In this document: piece by piece, positions 1-9,128 of the stretch
Position numbering within the stretch: position 1 is the stretch's first letter
Layout: each line of letters opens with the position of its first letter
Assembly: GCA_965220985.1 (NCBI GenBank)
Contig: OZ244854.1
Location: 2,046,001 to 2,110,000, forward strand
Reading direction: 5' to 3'
Source of the DNA: JAPPHA01 sp965220985
Lineage (GTDB): Bacteria > Pseudomonadota > Alphaproteobacteria > Rhodobacterales > Rhodobacteraceae
DNA length: 64,000 bases
The notes under the pieces: model-generated
The model's database searches: none
Seen by the model: only the letters and a program-made list of their open reading frames with translations
Told to the model about the DNA's origin: nothing
Program-made: the position numbers and the translations under genes

Positions 1-69
1 ACGGATCTGACTTTGCAGCGTTCCGCTGTATTCGCCGTGAAGGAAAAACGACTCTTCCGAAACCGTCAT
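1..69 (-). CDS. Possible 5' end of an unidentified minus-strand gene, cut by the window edge
   Basis: An ATG on the minus strand opens a frame that stays open for 23 codons to the window edge. It lies 84 bases downstream of the NUDIX gene and points the same way, so the two may share a transcript. The visible peptide begins MTVSEESFFLHGEYSGTLQ and is too short to assign to a family. The upstream ribosome-binding site is weak. It could equally be chance open frame in GC-rich DNA. Confidence 0.25.
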   Translation of the reverse strand, partial: MTVSEESFFLHGEYSGTLQSQIR

Positions 70-153
70 GATGGTTGTCCGTCCAAACCTCGCAAACGCA
101 CGATGCTCCGACTCCCCTGTCCCGCGGCCCTGATCATCTTCGCCACCGGTAGC

Positions 154-903
154 TCACAGGTGGCTGACGCAGGAGCGCAAGTCATGATGATGAAAGAACG
201 GAATACCACGACCTGTGTCGCCATGGGAGAGGATTTCGCAGAGTTCCGCGAGGACGACCTCGGTAATGAACGGCAATGCCAGCGACCTGGTGTCTGCCAG
301 CGGTACCCAGGACAGGCGGGAGAGTTCCCCGGAGGCCTGCGAAAAGTCGTCGAGGTCATTCAGGACGTAGCTGGCGTCAACCATCAGAAACCGGGCGTCG
401 AATCGGCGCGGTCGTCCCGGCGGAGTGATCGCCCTGAAGATGAACCTCATGCCTGCTGCCGACGGCACGATGCCCTGGCCCAGGAATCCGGCCCAGCAAT
501 CGGGAACGGCTGCACCGTCCGGCAGTCCCTGCTGGGTTTCGCCGACCGATTGCCCGTCTTTGGCACCGTCGCGTGTCGCAAGGAGCAGTCCGGTTTCCTC
601 CCAAACCTCCCGAATTCCCGACAGGATGATGGTCCGGGGGTCGAGATCGCCCGAATGGAGGCCGAGCTTGTCGAGCGATGGATCACCGCCGCGCCACGAC
701 AGCGAAATCAGCCGATCGGCCGGATCCACGGCGCCACCAGGAAAAACAAACTTGTCTGGCATGAAAACCGCCGAGCGGCTGCGCTGGCCCATCAGTATCG
801 AAGGCGCCTCCTTCGCGCCTCGAACGATGATCACGGTTGCCGATGGCCTGATCGCGACGGCGGAACCGTCGCCGTTGTTGCTGCCCGTCGCGTCGCTGCC
901 CAT
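154..903 (-). CDS. NUDIX hydrolase
   Basis: A protein of 249 residues with one NUDIX fold. Enzymes of this family hydrolyse nucleoside diphosphates linked to another group; the substrate cannot be read from the sequence. The N-terminal third carries the core strand (IRPSATVIIVRG) and the glycine-rich loop FVFPGGAVD. The catalytic box follows as GIREVWEETGLLL, keeping the REVxEExG glutamates that bind the metal, with a longer insertion than usual before it. I chose the ATG at 903 because GGAG lies six bases upstream; the open frame extends further 5' but with no family similarity. It is transcribed away from the TRAP operon across a shared upstream region. Confidence 0.85.
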   Translation of the reverse strand: MGSDATGSNNGDGSAVAIRPSATVIIVRGAKEAPSILMGQRSRSAVFMPDKFVFPGGAVDPADRLISLSWRGGDPSLDKLGLHSGDLDPRTIILSGIREVWEETGLLLATRDGAKDGQSVGETQQGLPDGAAVPDCWAGFLGQGIVPSAAGMRFIFRAITPPGRPRRFDARFLMVDASYVLNDLDDFSQASGELSRLSWVPLADTRSLALPFITEVVLAELCEILSHGDTGRGIPFFHHHDLRSCVSHL

Positions 904-1276
904 TCTGTTCTCCGGTTCACCTGTCACCGTCTTTTGCCGGTCTCGCAGGCCAGCTTCGCTGCGGGTGATGGTCGCCTTCGCGTAGCCCCAGTCACGCATC
1001 GCCACGACGCGCTCGCCGCGAGTCGTCATGTTGACATGATGCGGCTGCAACCGGAAGCCGGAATGTCGTCAAAAGCCTCGTTCACTGGGCCAGATTGCCA
1101 ATTGTTGGCGATCAGCGTACATCGACGAGGGTCTCGTGACCATGGCGCGATGCATGTCGAGCGCCTGTGCTGGCCTCGCAGCCTTGCGGGCATGCAGGGC
1201 AGCACGGGAATCGACGCGAAGACTTGTGACGACTGCGTGAACAGCGGAACACGGCGAAGGAGTGGGACAGGAACAT
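904..1276. other. Divergent intergenic region between NUDIX and TRAP operon
   Basis: This 373-base stretch separates two divergent transcription units and should hold both promoters. I see no convincing gene in it. The only clear structure is a short inverted repeat at 1026-1039. Confidence 0.5.
1026..1039. promoter_or_regulatory. Candidate operator, 6-2-6 inverted repeat
   Basis: The sequence TCATGT-TG-ACATGA is a perfect inverted repeat of two six-base arms. Its core (TGT..ACA) resembles operators of GntR-type repressors, which often control TRAP operons. It lies about 240 bases upstream of the dctQ start and about 120 upstream of the NUDIX start. No regulator gene is next to it, so the assignment is tentative. 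Confidence 0.3.
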
Positions 1277-1783
1277 ATGCCAGGAGTGTTTCGTTCCTAT
1301 GTCCGTGTGGTCGATGCCATCAATCATCGGGTCGGTCGCCTCACCATGTACGGAATATTCGTCATGGTCGGGGTTCTGCTTTGGTCATCGATCTCCAAGA
1401 CCTTCTTTCTGCCGTCATTGTGGACACTCGAAGTGGCCCAGTTTGCCATGGTCACCTATTACATCCTCGGCGGAGCCTACTCGATCCAGCTTGGCGCCAA
1501 CGTGCGCATGGATCTGTTCTACGGCAATTGGTCGATCCGGAAAAAAGCCTGGTTTGACGCCTTCACCGTCGTGTTCCTGATCTTCTTCCTCTCGGTTCTT
1601 CTGTACGGGGCCATCGAGAGCACCACCTATTCCATCACCTACAACGAGCGCAGCCCTACCGCGTGGAGGCCGCTGCTCTGGCCGATCAAGATCATCATGT
1701 GCATCGGGATCCTCTTGATGCTGCTGCAGGCCATATCCGAGTTCATCAAGGACATCGCGAGAATCAGGGACGAGCCGCTGTAA
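1277..1783 (+). CDS. TRAP transporter small permease (DctQ family)
   Basis: A small inner-membrane protein of 168 residues with about four hydrophobic segments, the normal size and layout of the DctQ subunit. TRAP transporters import carboxylates, sugar acids, amino acids or ectoine-like solutes using the sodium gradient; this subunit holds the large permease. Recognisable features are WTLEVAQFAMVTYYILGGAYS and the segment around RPLLWPIKIIMCIGILLMLLQ. I prefer the ATG at 1277, which has AGGA five bases upstream, over an in-frame GTG at 1262. The stop codon overlaps the start of the large permease gene (TAATG), so translation is probably coupled. Confidence 0.88.
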   Translation: MPGVFRSYVRVVDAINHRVGRLTMYGIFVMVGVLLWSSISKTFFLPSLWTLEVAQFAMVTYYILGGAYSIQLGANVRMDLFYGNWSIRKKAWFDAFTVVFLIFFLSVLLYGAIESTTYSITYNERSPTAWRPLLWPIKIIMCIGILLMLLQAISEFIKDIARIRDEPL

Positions 1784-3105
1784 TGTCCTACGAACTGATC
1801 GCGATTCTCATGTTCTCGCTGATGATGCTGATGCTGATGACCGGCCAGCGCGTGTTTGGCGCCATCGGCGGGGTGGCGGCGATTTCTGCGCTGCTTCTCT
1901 GGGGCACCGGTGGGTCCGACATTCCGTTCTCCTCGGCGATGAAGCTGATGAAGTGGTACCCTCTCCTGACCCTGCCCATGTTCATTTTCATGGGCTACGT
2001 GCTCTCGGAATCCCGCATCGCCGACGATCTCTACCGGATGTTCCATGTCTGGACGGGGCCCATCAGGGGCGGGCTGGCCATTGGGACCATCGGCTTGATG
2101 GTTCTGATTTCGGCCATGAACGGCCTGTCGGTCGCCGGCATGGCGATCGGCGCCACCATCGCGCTGCCGGAACTCCTCAAGCGGGGCTACGACAAGCGGA
2201 TGGTCACCGGGGTCATCCAGGCCGGATCGTCCCTCGGGATTCTCGTGCCCCCGTCCGTGGTGCTGGTTCTCTATGCGATGATCGCCCGGCAGCCGGTCGG
2301 TCAGCTCTGGCTGGCAGGGGTCGTTCCTGGGCTGATGATGGCGGCGATGTTCATTCTCTACATCGCGATCCGCTGTCGGCTGCAGCCCGAACTCGGCCCG
2401 GCGCTGCCCGCGAGCGAACGAGACGTGCCCATGGGAGAAAAACTTCGGTTGCTGCGCGCCGGGCTGTTGCCGGTCGGCATCTTCGCGTCGATGATGGTGC
2501 CGTTCGTGAACGGCTGGACCTCGCTTGTCGAAAGCTCGGCGATCGGCGCGATGGCTGCCTTCGGCGCGGCCGTTATCAAGGGCCGCATGACCCGCGAGGT
2601 CTTCGAGGTGTCCGTCCGGCAGACGCTGGCGATCTCGTGCATGTTCATGTGGATCATCCTCGCGGCGCTCGGATTCGGCGCCGTGTTCGACGGTCTTGGC
2701 GCGGTTCGCGCTATCGACAATCTGTTCACCGAGCAGCTCGGACTCGATCCGTGGGTGATCCTGATCATGATGCAACTGTCGTTCCTGCTGATGGGAACCT
2801 TCCTTGACGACACGGCGATGTTGGTTATCGTGGCACCACTGTATGTTCCCCTGGTCAAGGTGCTCGGCTTCGATCTGATATGGTACGGTGTGCTTTACAC
2901 GATCACGACACAGATTGCGTACATGACGCCGCCTTTCGGCTACAACCTGTTCCTCATGCGAGCAATGGCACCACCGGAGATCTCGTTGCGGGATATCTAC
3001 AGCTCGATCCTGCCGTTCGTCGGGGTGATGATCCTCGCGCTGGCAATCGTGCTGGTGTTTCCAGACATCGCGCTGTGGCTGCCCGAGTACATCTACGGGC
3101 GTTGA
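1783..3105 (+). CDS. TRAP transporter large permease (DctM family)
   Basis: A very hydrophobic protein of 440 residues, the usual length of DctM, predicted to cross the membrane about twelve times. Family hallmarks include the glycine/serine-rich stretches around MTGQRVFGAIGG, GATIALPELLKRGYDKRM, SSLGILVPPSVVLVLYA and TPPFGYNLFLMR. It forms the transport channel together with DctQ and the binding protein encoded next. The start overlaps the dctQ stop by one base. Substrate specificity cannot be read from this subunit. Confidence 0.92.
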   Translation: MSYELIAILMFSLMMLMLMTGQRVFGAIGGVAAISALLLWGTGGSDIPFSSAMKLMKWYPLLTLPMFIFMGYVLSESRIADDLYRMFHVWTGPIRGGLAIGTIGLMVLISAMNGLSVAGMAIGATIALPELLKRGYDKRMVTGVIQAGSSLGILVPPSVVLVLYAMIARQPVGQLWLAGVVPGLMMAAMFILYIAIRCRLQPELGPALPASERDVPMGEKLRLLRAGLLPVGIFASMMVPFVNGWTSLVESSAIGAMAAFGAAVIKGRMTREVFEVSVRQTLAISCMFMWIILAALGFGAVFDGLGAVRAIDNLFTEQLGLDPWVILIMMQLSFLLMGTFLDDTAMLVIVAPLYVPLVKVLGFDLIWYGVLYTITTQIAYMTPPFGYNLFLMRAMAPPEISLRDIYSSILPFVGVMILALAIVLVFPDIALWLPEYIYGR

Positions 3106-3238
3106 GCATTTCGCCGGCCGCGGGCTGGCGGGTGTCGCTCGGCGAGGGTCTCGTGACCGGAGAAACAGACTGAGGTCAGCCAACGGGCAGCCTTGCACCG
3201 TGAGATCGGTGTAGGGGCCCGCAATCACGGAGGATGAC

Positions 3239-4273
3239 ATGACCACAAGACGAAAATTCCTGAAGACCGCCGGGGTGGCGGGAGCCGCAGCGCTGGCTGC
3301 ACCGGCCGTTCACGGGCAATCGAAGATCAGGTGGCGGCTGCAGACCTATGCGGGTCCGGCGCTTGCCGAGCACGTGATCAAGCCTGCGATCGACAGCTTC
3401 AACAAGGTTGCCGGTGACGAGATGGAAATCGAGCTCTTCTTTGCCGACCAGCTTGTCCCGACGGGCGAGCTGTTCCGCGCCATGCAGAAGGGCACGATCG
3501 ACGCCGTTCAGTCCGATGACGACTCCATGGCGTCGCCAACGGAAGTGACTGTATTCGGAGGCTATTTCCCGTTCGCCAGCCGGTATTCGCTGGATGTCCC
3601 CGTCCTGTTCAACCAGTACGGGCTGAACGAGATCTGGGATGCCGAGTATTCGGCGGTCGGGGTCAAGCACCTCTCGGCCGGCGCATGGGATCCGTGCCAC
3701 TTCGCGACCAAGGATCCGATCCACAGTCTCGAAGACATGAGAGGCAAGCGGGTCTTCACCTTCCCGACCGCAGGCCGGTTCCTCAGCCAGTTCGGCGTCG
3801 TTCCGGTCACCTTGCCTTGGGAGGACATCGAGGTTGCGGTCCAAACGGGCGAACTCGACGGCGTTGCGTGGTCGGGCATCACCGAGGACTACACCGTCGG
3901 CTGGGCAGACGTGACCGACTACTTCCTGACCAACAACATCTCGGGCGCCTGGGCGGGTTCGTTCTTCGCCAACATGGATGCGTGGAACGCTCTTCCGGAG
4001 CATCTGCAGGAACTGCTCAAGCTGACCATGGACAGCTCGCACTACTACCGCCAGTGGTGGTACTGGGGCGGCGAGGCCTATCTGCGCGTCAACGGGACGA
4101 AGATGCAGCTGACGTCGATTCCCGACGACGAGTGGGCAGCTGTCGAGGCGGCAGCAGTCGCTTTCTGGGATGAGATCGCGGCGGAATCCGAGGTCAAGGC
4201 CAAGGTGGTCGACATCTTCAAGCAGTACAATGCGGACATGCTCAAGGCGGGCCGTCCGTATCGCTACGGCTGA
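3239..4273 (+). CDS. TRAP transporter substrate-binding protein (DctP family)
   Basis: An exported solute receptor of 344 residues. The N-terminus MTTRRKFLKTAGVAGAAALA has a twin-arginine motif followed by a hydrophobic segment and a VHG cleavage region, so export is probably by Tat. The mature part has the DctP pattern: LAEHVIKPAIDSFNKVAG, the GTIDAVQ segment, the loop KRVFTFPTAGRFLSQFG and the QTGELDGVAW region that helps bind the ligand carboxylate. A strong GGAGG lies upstream. It follows the permease genes after 133 bases. The adjacent ligase and dehydrogenase suggest the ligand is a nitrogen-containing or hydroxylated acid, but that is inference. Confidence 0.92.
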   Translation: MTTRRKFLKTAGVAGAAALAAPAVHGQSKIRWRLQTYAGPALAEHVIKPAIDSFNKVAGDEMEIELFFADQLVPTGELFRAMQKGTIDAVQSDDDSMASPTEVTVFGGYFPFASRYSLDVPVLFNQYGLNEIWDAEYSAVGVKHLSAGAWDPCHFATKDPIHSLEDMRGKRVFTFPTAGRFLSQFGVVPVTLPWEDIEVAVQTGELDGVAWSGITEDYTVGWADVTDYFLTNNISGAWAGSFFANMDAWNALPEHLQELLKLTMDSSHYYRQWWYWGGEAYLRVNGTKMQLTSIPDDEWAAVEAAAVAFWDEIAAESEVKAKVVDIFKQYNADMLKAGRPYRYG

Positions 4274-4371
4274 AGACGGACGCCGAGCGTCAGCTTCGGC
4301 AATTGACAATGGCGGGTGCCCGGCAGAGCGATCGGGCATCCGCTCCCCACGATTGAAATTCGAAAGACGAC

Positions 4372-5739
4372 ATGGCTGCACATCCCGAACTTGAATTCCT
4401 CAAATCGAAGGTCGCCTCCGGCCAAGTCGACACGGTCGTGGCCTGCATCCCTGACATGCAGGGCCGTCTGATGGGCAAGCGATTCCATGCATCGCACTTC
4501 GTCGACTCGGCCTGGGAGGAGACCCACTGCTGCGACTACCTGGTGGCGACCGATCTCGAAATGCATCCAGTCGATGGATACACGTCCACCAGCTGGGCGG
4601 CGGGTTACGGCGATCACGTCTTGCGACCCGATCTCTCGACGATGCGGTATCCTTCATGGCTTGAGGGCACGGCCGTCGTTCTCGGCGACCTTCTCGATCA
4701 CCACGGCCATGACCTTGTTCCCCATGCGCCGCGCACCGTTCTGAAACGACAGATCGAGCGGCTGTCCTCGCGCGGATTGTCGCTTTCTGTCGCAACCGAG
4801 CTCGAGTTCTTTCTCTTCAGGGAGTCCTATGACGACCTGAGGGATCGAAACTATCGAAGCATGACTCCGAGCAGCCCGTACAACGAAGACTATCACGTGT
4901 TTCAGACAACTCGGGACGAAGATGTCATGCGCGCGATCCGCAATGGCCTGCACGCCGCCGGTGTTGCGGTCGAGAACACCAAGGGCGAGGCTGACCCCGG
5001 TCAGCAGGAGATCAACATTCGCCACGACACTGCGCTCGAGACCGCCGACACCCATGTCTTCGTCAAGAACGCAATCAAGGAGATTGCGTTTCAAAAGGGC
5101 CGGTCGGTCACCTTCATGGCGAAATGGAACGCCGATGCCGCCGGTTCTTCATGCCACATTCACCAGTCGGTCACTGATTCGTCGGGCGAATCGACGTTCT
5201 TCGATCCTGTGCAGGATCATGGAATGTCTCGGCTCATGAGGCAGTACCTCGCTGGGCTCCTGACACACTCTGCCGCGACGACCGTGTTCCTGGCCCCTTA
5301 CGTCAACTCGTACAAGCGGTTCGTTGCGGGCACTTTTGCGCCCACGAAAGCGGTCTGGGCGATCGACAATCGCACTGCAGGGTTTCGCATCGCGGGCGCC
5401 GGGACCAACGGTGTGAGGGTCGAATGCCGGATCGGCGGGGCGGACCTCAATCCGTATCTTGCCATTGCCGGTCAGATTGCCGCCGGTCTGGCGGGAATCG
5501 ATGCGGAGCTGGAACTCGAGGACGTCTTCGCGGGAGACGCGTATCAGGCGGTGGATTCGAGGTCGATCCCGGCCACGCTTCGCGATGCGGCCGATGCCAT
5601 CGAGGCCTCGGAGATGCTGCGTTCCGCCATGGGCAACGACGTGATCGACCACTATGTCAGATCGGCGCGCTGGGAGCAGGAACACTTCGATCGCGCGGTG
5701 ACCGACTACGAGGTCGCGCGAGGTCTGGAACGGGCCTGA
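4372..5739 (+). CDS. Glutamine synthetase-like gamma-glutamyl ligase
   Basis: A protein of 455 residues in the glutamine synthetase superfamily, of the PuuA/GlnIII-like branch that joins glutamate to amines rather than to ammonia. It has the N-terminal beta-grasp part (VVACIPDMQGRLMGKRF), the metal-binding ELEFFL motif near residue 144, the ADPGQQEIN segment near 205, SSCHIHQSV near 260 and the ATP/glutamate site NSYKRFVAGTFAPT near 310. The tyrosine adenylylation loop typical of GlnA is not evident. It lies between TRAP transport genes and an alcohol dehydrogenase, all on the same strand, which suggests it activates an imported amine. The true substrate is unknown. Confidence 0.88.
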   Translation: MAAHPELEFLKSKVASGQVDTVVACIPDMQGRLMGKRFHASHFVDSAWEETHCCDYLVATDLEMHPVDGYTSTSWAAGYGDHVLRPDLSTMRYPSWLEGTAVVLGDLLDHHGHDLVPHAPRTVLKRQIERLSSRGLSLSVATELEFFLFRESYDDLRDRNYRSMTPSSPYNEDYHVFQTTRDEDVMRAIRNGLHAAGVAVENTKGEADPGQQEINIRHDTALETADTHVFVKNAIKEIAFQKGRSVTFMAKWNADAAGSSCHIHQSVTDSSGESTFFDPVQDHGMSRLMRQYLAGLLTHSAATTVFLAPYVNSYKRFVAGTFAPTKAVWAIDNRTAGFRIAGAGTNGVRVECRIGGADLNPYLAIAGQIAAGLAGIDAELELEDVFAGDAYQAVDSRSIPATLRDAADAIEASEMLRSAMGNDVIDHYVRSARWEQEHFDRAVTDYEVARGLERA

Positions 5740-5796
5740 CGTTTGGCGCACAGGTGTCCGGATCACTTTTCTTGACCGTCTTGCGGGAGGACTGAC

Positions 5797-6942
5797 GTGA
5801 ATCTCACTGGAAACTGGAGCTATCCGACGCGCATCCGCTTTGGCGCGGGGCGCATCGACGAGCTTGGCGATGCATGCCGGGGGGTCGGAATAAACCGCCC
5901 GTTGTTCGTGACCGACAGAGGATTGCGCGATCTGCCGGTCACCCGCAGGGCGCTCGACGTGCTCGAAGCGCGCGACATCGAGGTGACCGTGTTCGCCGAT
6001 GTCGACCCGAATCCGACCGAAGCAAATCTCGATGCCGGCGTACGGAGGTTCGTCGATGGCTCCCACGACGGCGTGATCGCCTTTGGCGGAGGGTCGGGGC
6101 TCGACCTGGGCAAGGCGATCGCGTTCATGGCGGGACAGACCCGGCCTGTCTGGGATTTCGAGGATGTTGGAGACTGGTGGAAACGGGCGAATGCCGACGC
6201 GATTGCGCCGAACATCGCCGTGCCGACCACGGCTGGGACCGGATCCGAGGTCGGTCGGGCGTCGGTGATCACCAATTCCGCGACCATGGAGAAGAAGATC
6301 ATTTTTCACCCGCGGATCCTGCCGGAACAGGTGATCTGTGATCCCGAACTGACGGTCGATTTGCCGCCCGCCTTGACGGCGGGTACCGGCATGGATGCGT
6401 TCGCCCACTGCCTCGAGGCATATTGCTCGCCGCATTATCATCCGCTCAGCCAGGGAATCGCGCTCGAAGGCTTGCGGCTCGTCAAGGAGAACCTGCCACG
6501 GGCCTACCTCGATGGCAGCGATCTCGAAGCAAGGGCACAGATGCTGGCGGCGGCATCGATGGGAGCGATCGCATTCCAGAAGGGGCTTGGCGCGATCCAT
6601 GCGCTCTCGCATCCCATCGGGGCACGATATGGTACGCATCACGGCACCACCAATGCGGTCGTGATGGCGGCGGTTCTGGAGTTCAACCGCCCCGCGATCG
6701 AATCGAGAATCGAACGTGCAGCGGCTTATCTGTCGATCAATGGCGGGTTTGACGGTTTCGCGGACTTCGTGGCCGGTTTGACCAGGCAGTTGAACATCCC
6801 GAAGCGTCTGTCGGAACTTGGGGTGACCGACCCCGACATGGACTGGCTGGTCAAGAACGCGCTCGCGGACCCAACGACGGGAGGAAACCCGGTTCCGTTG
6901 ACGAGCGACGCAGTGAAGGCGCTCTACGAGGAGTGCCTGTAA
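5797..6942 (+). CDS. Iron-containing (group III) alcohol dehydrogenase
   Basis: A protein of 381 residues, full length for the family that oxidises alcohols or reduces aldehydes with NAD(P). The dinucleotide-binding motif GGGSGLDLGKAIAF lies near residue 95 and the PTTAGTGSEVGRASV motif near 145. Metal ligands are the aspartate in TGMDAFAHCLEAY and histidines in that segment, in IHALSHPIGARYGTHHG and in GTTNAVV. The start is a GTG with GGGAGG six bases upstream. It ends the TRAP-ligase-dehydrogenase run and may process an aldehyde or alcohol made from the imported compound. Confidence 0.9.
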   Translation: MNLTGNWSYPTRIRFGAGRIDELGDACRGVGINRPLFVTDRGLRDLPVTRRALDVLEARDIEVTVFADVDPNPTEANLDAGVRRFVDGSHDGVIAFGGGSGLDLGKAIAFMAGQTRPVWDFEDVGDWWKRANADAIAPNIAVPTTAGTGSEVGRASVITNSATMEKKIIFHPRILPEQVICDPELTVDLPPALTAGTGMDAFAHCLEAYCSPHYHPLSQGIALEGLRLVKENLPRAYLDGSDLEARAQMLAAASMGAIAFQKGLGAIHALSHPIGARYGTHHGTTNAVVMAAVLEFNRPAIESRIERAAAYLSINGGFDGFADFVAGLTRQLNIPKRLSELGVTDPDMDWLVKNALADPTTGGNPVPLTSDAVKALYEECL

Positions 6943-7076
6943 CGGCGCCGAACCGGTTGGGTCCCAATACATACGGCTTGCCAATTTGCGGCGCGTGACT
7001 GCGGCCTTCCTTAATGCCGAGGTCAACGATTCGGCGGAGGGACAACTGCCCGGCGATGGTTTCGCATGAAGTGACG

Positions 7077-8864
7077 TCAGTGGTTGTCCCGCGGCAAGAC
7101 CGAGCCGATGCGTCTGTAGGCGGTTGCAAGTTCGAGGCAACCACCGTCGGCGAGCTGACCGACATGAGTGCGATAGAGTTCTTGCCACGGCGTCTGGTGG
7201 ACGAGATCAGGCGGTTGCCAGGCTGCGCGACGAGCTTCCCATTCCTCCTCATCAACCAGCGCATCGAGCCGACAGCTGTTAAGGTCGAGCCTGACCCGGT
7301 CGCCTGTCTGAAGCAGGGCAAGGCCGCCGCCGACAGCCGCTTCGGGAGATGCATTGAGGATTGACGGGCTTTCGGACGTTCCCGATTGCCGGCCATCGCC
7401 GACCGTCGGCAAGTGGGTCAAGCCCTGGGCAATGAGCGCATCGGGCGGTTGCATGTTCACGACTTCCGCCGAGCCGGGATACCCGACGCAACCGACGCCA
7501 CGAATGAACAGGATGGCATTCTCGTCGATTGCGAGATCCGGATCGTTGATGCGATCGTGATAGTCTTCAGGACCCTCGAACACCACGGCACGGGCGACGT
7601 GGACGCCGCTTTCGTCGGGGTTCGACAGAAATCTCTCGCGAAACTCTTCCGATATCACCGATGTCTTCATCAGGGCGCTGTCAAAGAGATTGCCGGACAG
7701 GACGAGGAAACCGGCGTTTTCCCTGATGGGCCGATCAACGGAATGAATGACGCTGGTGTCGGTGGAACGCTGCCCTTCGAGATTGCGCTCGAGGGACTCG
7801 CCAGTGACGGTCATGACTTCGGTGTGGAGCCGGTCGGCGTTCACGAGTTCCCCCATGACTGCCGGGACACCGCCCGCGCGATGAAACGCCTCGCCGAGGT
7901 ACTCGCCAGCTGGCTGCATGTTGACGAGCAGCGGGACGTCGAAACCGATGTCCTGCCAGTCCTTGACGTCGAGTTCGACACCCGCGTGGCGCGCGATCGC
8001 TTGCAGATGCGGTGGAGCGTTGGTTGATCCGCCGATCGCCGAATTGACGACGATCGCGTTTTCGAACGCCTTTCGCGTCAGAATCCGCGATGGTCTGAGG
8101 TCTTCGAGAACGATTTCGACGGCGCGACGTCCGGTCGCATGTGCCATCGCCATGCGTTCACGAAACGGCGCGGGGATGGCCGAACAGCCGGGCAGGCTCA
8201 TCCCGAGCGCTTCGGCCATTGCGTTCATGGTGCTCGCGGTTCCCATGGTGTTGCAATGACCCAGCGAGGGGGCGGAGGCGCAGACGCGGTCGAGGAACTC
8301 CTGGTAGTCGATGGTTCCGTCGGCCAGCAGGCGGCGACTTTCCCACACGATGGTCCCCGAGCCGGCCAGCTTGCCGTTCCACCAGCCATCGAGCATCGGG
8401 CCGCCCGAGAGAACGATGGCCGGAAGATCGACGGTGGCCGCCCCCATCAGCATCGCGGGCGTCGTCTTGTCGCATCCGGTCGTCAGCACGACACCGTCGA
8501 TCGGATAGCCGTGAAGAACCTCGACCAGCGACAGATAGGCGAGATTGCGGTCGAGTGCCGCGGTCGGTCGCTTTCCCGTCTCCTGGATGGGGTGAACGGG
8601 GAACTCCATCGGGATTCCGCCGGCATCGCGAATGCCTGCCTTGATCCGGTCCGCGAGAAACACGTGGATCTTGTTGCACGGGGCGAGATCCGAACCTGTC
8701 TGGGCGATTCCGATGATCGGCCGACCGGATTGCAACTCGTCCTGGGTGAACGCCTGGTTCAGGTACCGCTCGATGTAGAGGGCCGTCATCCCCGGGTTCG
8801 ACGGGTTGTCGAACCATTGCTGGGAGCGAAATTTCAGCTTTTTTCCGTTGCTGGCTGCTGTCAC
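7077..8864 (-). CDS. IlvD/Edd family dehydratase, probably for a sugar acid
   Basis: A protein of 595 residues in the dihydroxy-acid/6-phosphogluconate dehydratase family. Length and motifs fit the sugar-acid dehydratases (L-arabonate or D-xylonate type) better than IlvD itself. Visible cluster and metal motifs are GIAQTGSDLAPCNKIH, the TGCDKTTPA cysteine motif and the SLGHCNTMGTASTMNA cysteine motif. The start is a GTG with AGAAGGAA upstream; the open frame continues 5' without similarity. It lies on the minus strand, convergent with the alcohol dehydrogenase, with an EamA exporter and an SDR upstream on the same strand. Confidence 0.88.
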   Translation of the reverse strand: MTAASNGKKLKFRSQQWFDNPSNPGMTALYIERYLNQAFTQDELQSGRPIIGIAQTGSDLAPCNKIHVFLADRIKAGIRDAGGIPMEFPVHPIQETGKRPTAALDRNLAYLSLVEVLHGYPIDGVVLTTGCDKTTPAMLMGAATVDLPAIVLSGGPMLDGWWNGKLAGSGTIVWESRRLLADGTIDYQEFLDRVCASAPSLGHCNTMGTASTMNAMAEALGMSLPGCSAIPAPFRERMAMAHATGRRAVEIVLEDLRPSRILTRKAFENAIVVNSAIGGSTNAPPHLQAIARHAGVELDVKDWQDIGFDVPLLVNMQPAGEYLGEAFHRAGGVPAVMGELVNADRLHTEVMTVTGESLERNLEGQRSTDTSVIHSVDRPIRENAGFLVLSGNLFDSALMKTSVISEEFRERFLSNPDESGVHVARAVVFEGPEDYHDRINDPDLAIDENAILFIRGVGCVGYPGSAEVVNMQPPDALIAQGLTHLPTVGDGRQSGTSESPSILNASPEAAVGGGLALLQTGDRVRLDLNSCRLDALVDEEEWEARRAAWQPPDLVHQTPWQELYRTHVGQLADGGCLELATAYRRIGSVLPRDNH

Positions 8865-9128
8865 GTGCTGTTCCTTCTGTCGGATGCGCCGAGGTGCGTG
8901 GCGCCAGATGACTGTTTCCCCCGGCTGCGCGGGTTCATCGTCACGAAATTCATACTCCTGTTTCCGGCAGGCGATCAACTGCAGCACCTGGCCGTGATGC
9001 CGTCACGACGACGCAAGGATTCCAGCAGATTCGACCATGGTTGCCTCTTCGACGCTCGTTTGTGCCGAAGGTCGGCAAGGGTTGCCAGCAGGCCACCACC
9101 CGTGACGACAGGTTCCGCTCGCCAATCC

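Noticed and set aside
13..1557. Long plus-strand open frame of 514 codons opposite the NUDIX gene
   Set aside because: It runs antisense to a clear NUDIX protein and over the start of dctQ, has Arg/His/Gly-rich composition and no family match. Long antisense frames are expected in GC-rich DNA.
5149..7188. Minus-strand open frame of 679 codons
   Set aside because: It is antisense to the glutamine synthetase-like and alcohol dehydrogenase genes and shows no protein signature.
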